A stretch of 48,107 nt of DNA, from contig JAGWKM010000005.1 of the NCBI GenBank assembly GCA_028865305.1, positions 1 to 48,107 on the forward strand, read 5' to 3'. The notes under the pieces were generated by a model. That model made no database searches. It was not told the DNA's origin and saw only the letters and a program-made list of their open reading frames with translations. Position 1 is the stretch's first letter, and each line of letters starts with the position of its first letter. This document shows, in pieces, positions 48,074-48,107 of the stretch. The position numbers and the translations under genes were made by a program. This DNA comes from Patescibacteria group bacterium. Its GTDB lineage: Bacteria; Patescibacteriota; Minisyncoccia; UBA6257; 2-01-FULL-56-20.

Positions 48074-48107
48074 GCATGAGAAAATACAACAAAATATGCG
48101 AGCAGTG

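Overview
The window looks like a chromosomal segment of a Candidate Phyla Radiation (Patescibacteria, most likely Parcubacteria-type) bacterium. This is an inference. It rests on a reduced, gene-dense layout, a type IV pilus/secretion ATPase pair of the kind common in CPR genomes, single-TM Ser/Thr-rich surface proteins, a DUF4012 protein, short enzyme variants (364-aa PGK, 411-aa GspE), and house-keeping genes in scattered order. TAA, TAG and TGA are all used as stops.

Layout. (1) 1-3381: the end of an integrated element with small proteins, a wHTH protein, an HTH protein, iteron-like repeats and a large serine recombinase whose last codons are the antisense of an intact tRNA-Asn (3340-3414). 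(2) 3485-5140: two exported proteins, an Acidobacteria-type VWFA protein and a zincin, with classical promoters or SD sequences. (3) 5203-12369: envelope genes (coiled-coil C39-like peptidase, VanY, AI-2E-type permease, MscL), small genes (YHS, RS-rich peptide) and a TA-flanked MITE. (4) 12495-20137, mostly minus strand: leuS with an internal Nudix domain, an IS1595-type IS, tatD, tRNA-Ser, khpA, a response regulator and pgk. (5) 20215-25765: a tRNA-like RNA region, the VirD4-like/PilB-like ATPase pair, a response regulator and rnpB. (6) 25818-33499: miaA, rplJ-rplL with an L10 leader, an ECF sigma factor, a nested tRNA-Lys arrangement, GNAT, RNase H, DHH and lepA. (7) 33584-48107: large surface proteins, DUF4012, a GT39-type glycosyltransferase, a cytoplasmic HtrA, a two-component system, a second ECF sigma factor with a membrane partner, a DUF1653-type protein, dut, a CCA-adding enzyme and an orphan gene at the right edge.

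Three signals stand out. First, rnpB (RNase P RNA) is interrupted by a ~369-nt intervening sequence bounded by inverted repeats and coding for a 23S-IVS-type four-helix-bundle protein. Second, more than 20 loci carry palindromes built of degenerate 7-bp units. They lie in intergenic DNA, in frame inside conserved proteins (LepA, MiaA, TatD, CCA enzyme, glycosyltransferase) and in peripheral regions of rnpB. Third, a tRNA-Lys gene is split exactly at its anticodon by a 203-nt insertion that carries a complete tRNA-Lys.

Many genes have an extended -10 box (TGnTAnAAT) whose last base is 6-8 nt before the ATG, which implies widespread leaderless mRNAs. A minority (VWFA, zincin, ECF sigma, the 80-aa protein) have strong Shine-Dalgarno sequences.
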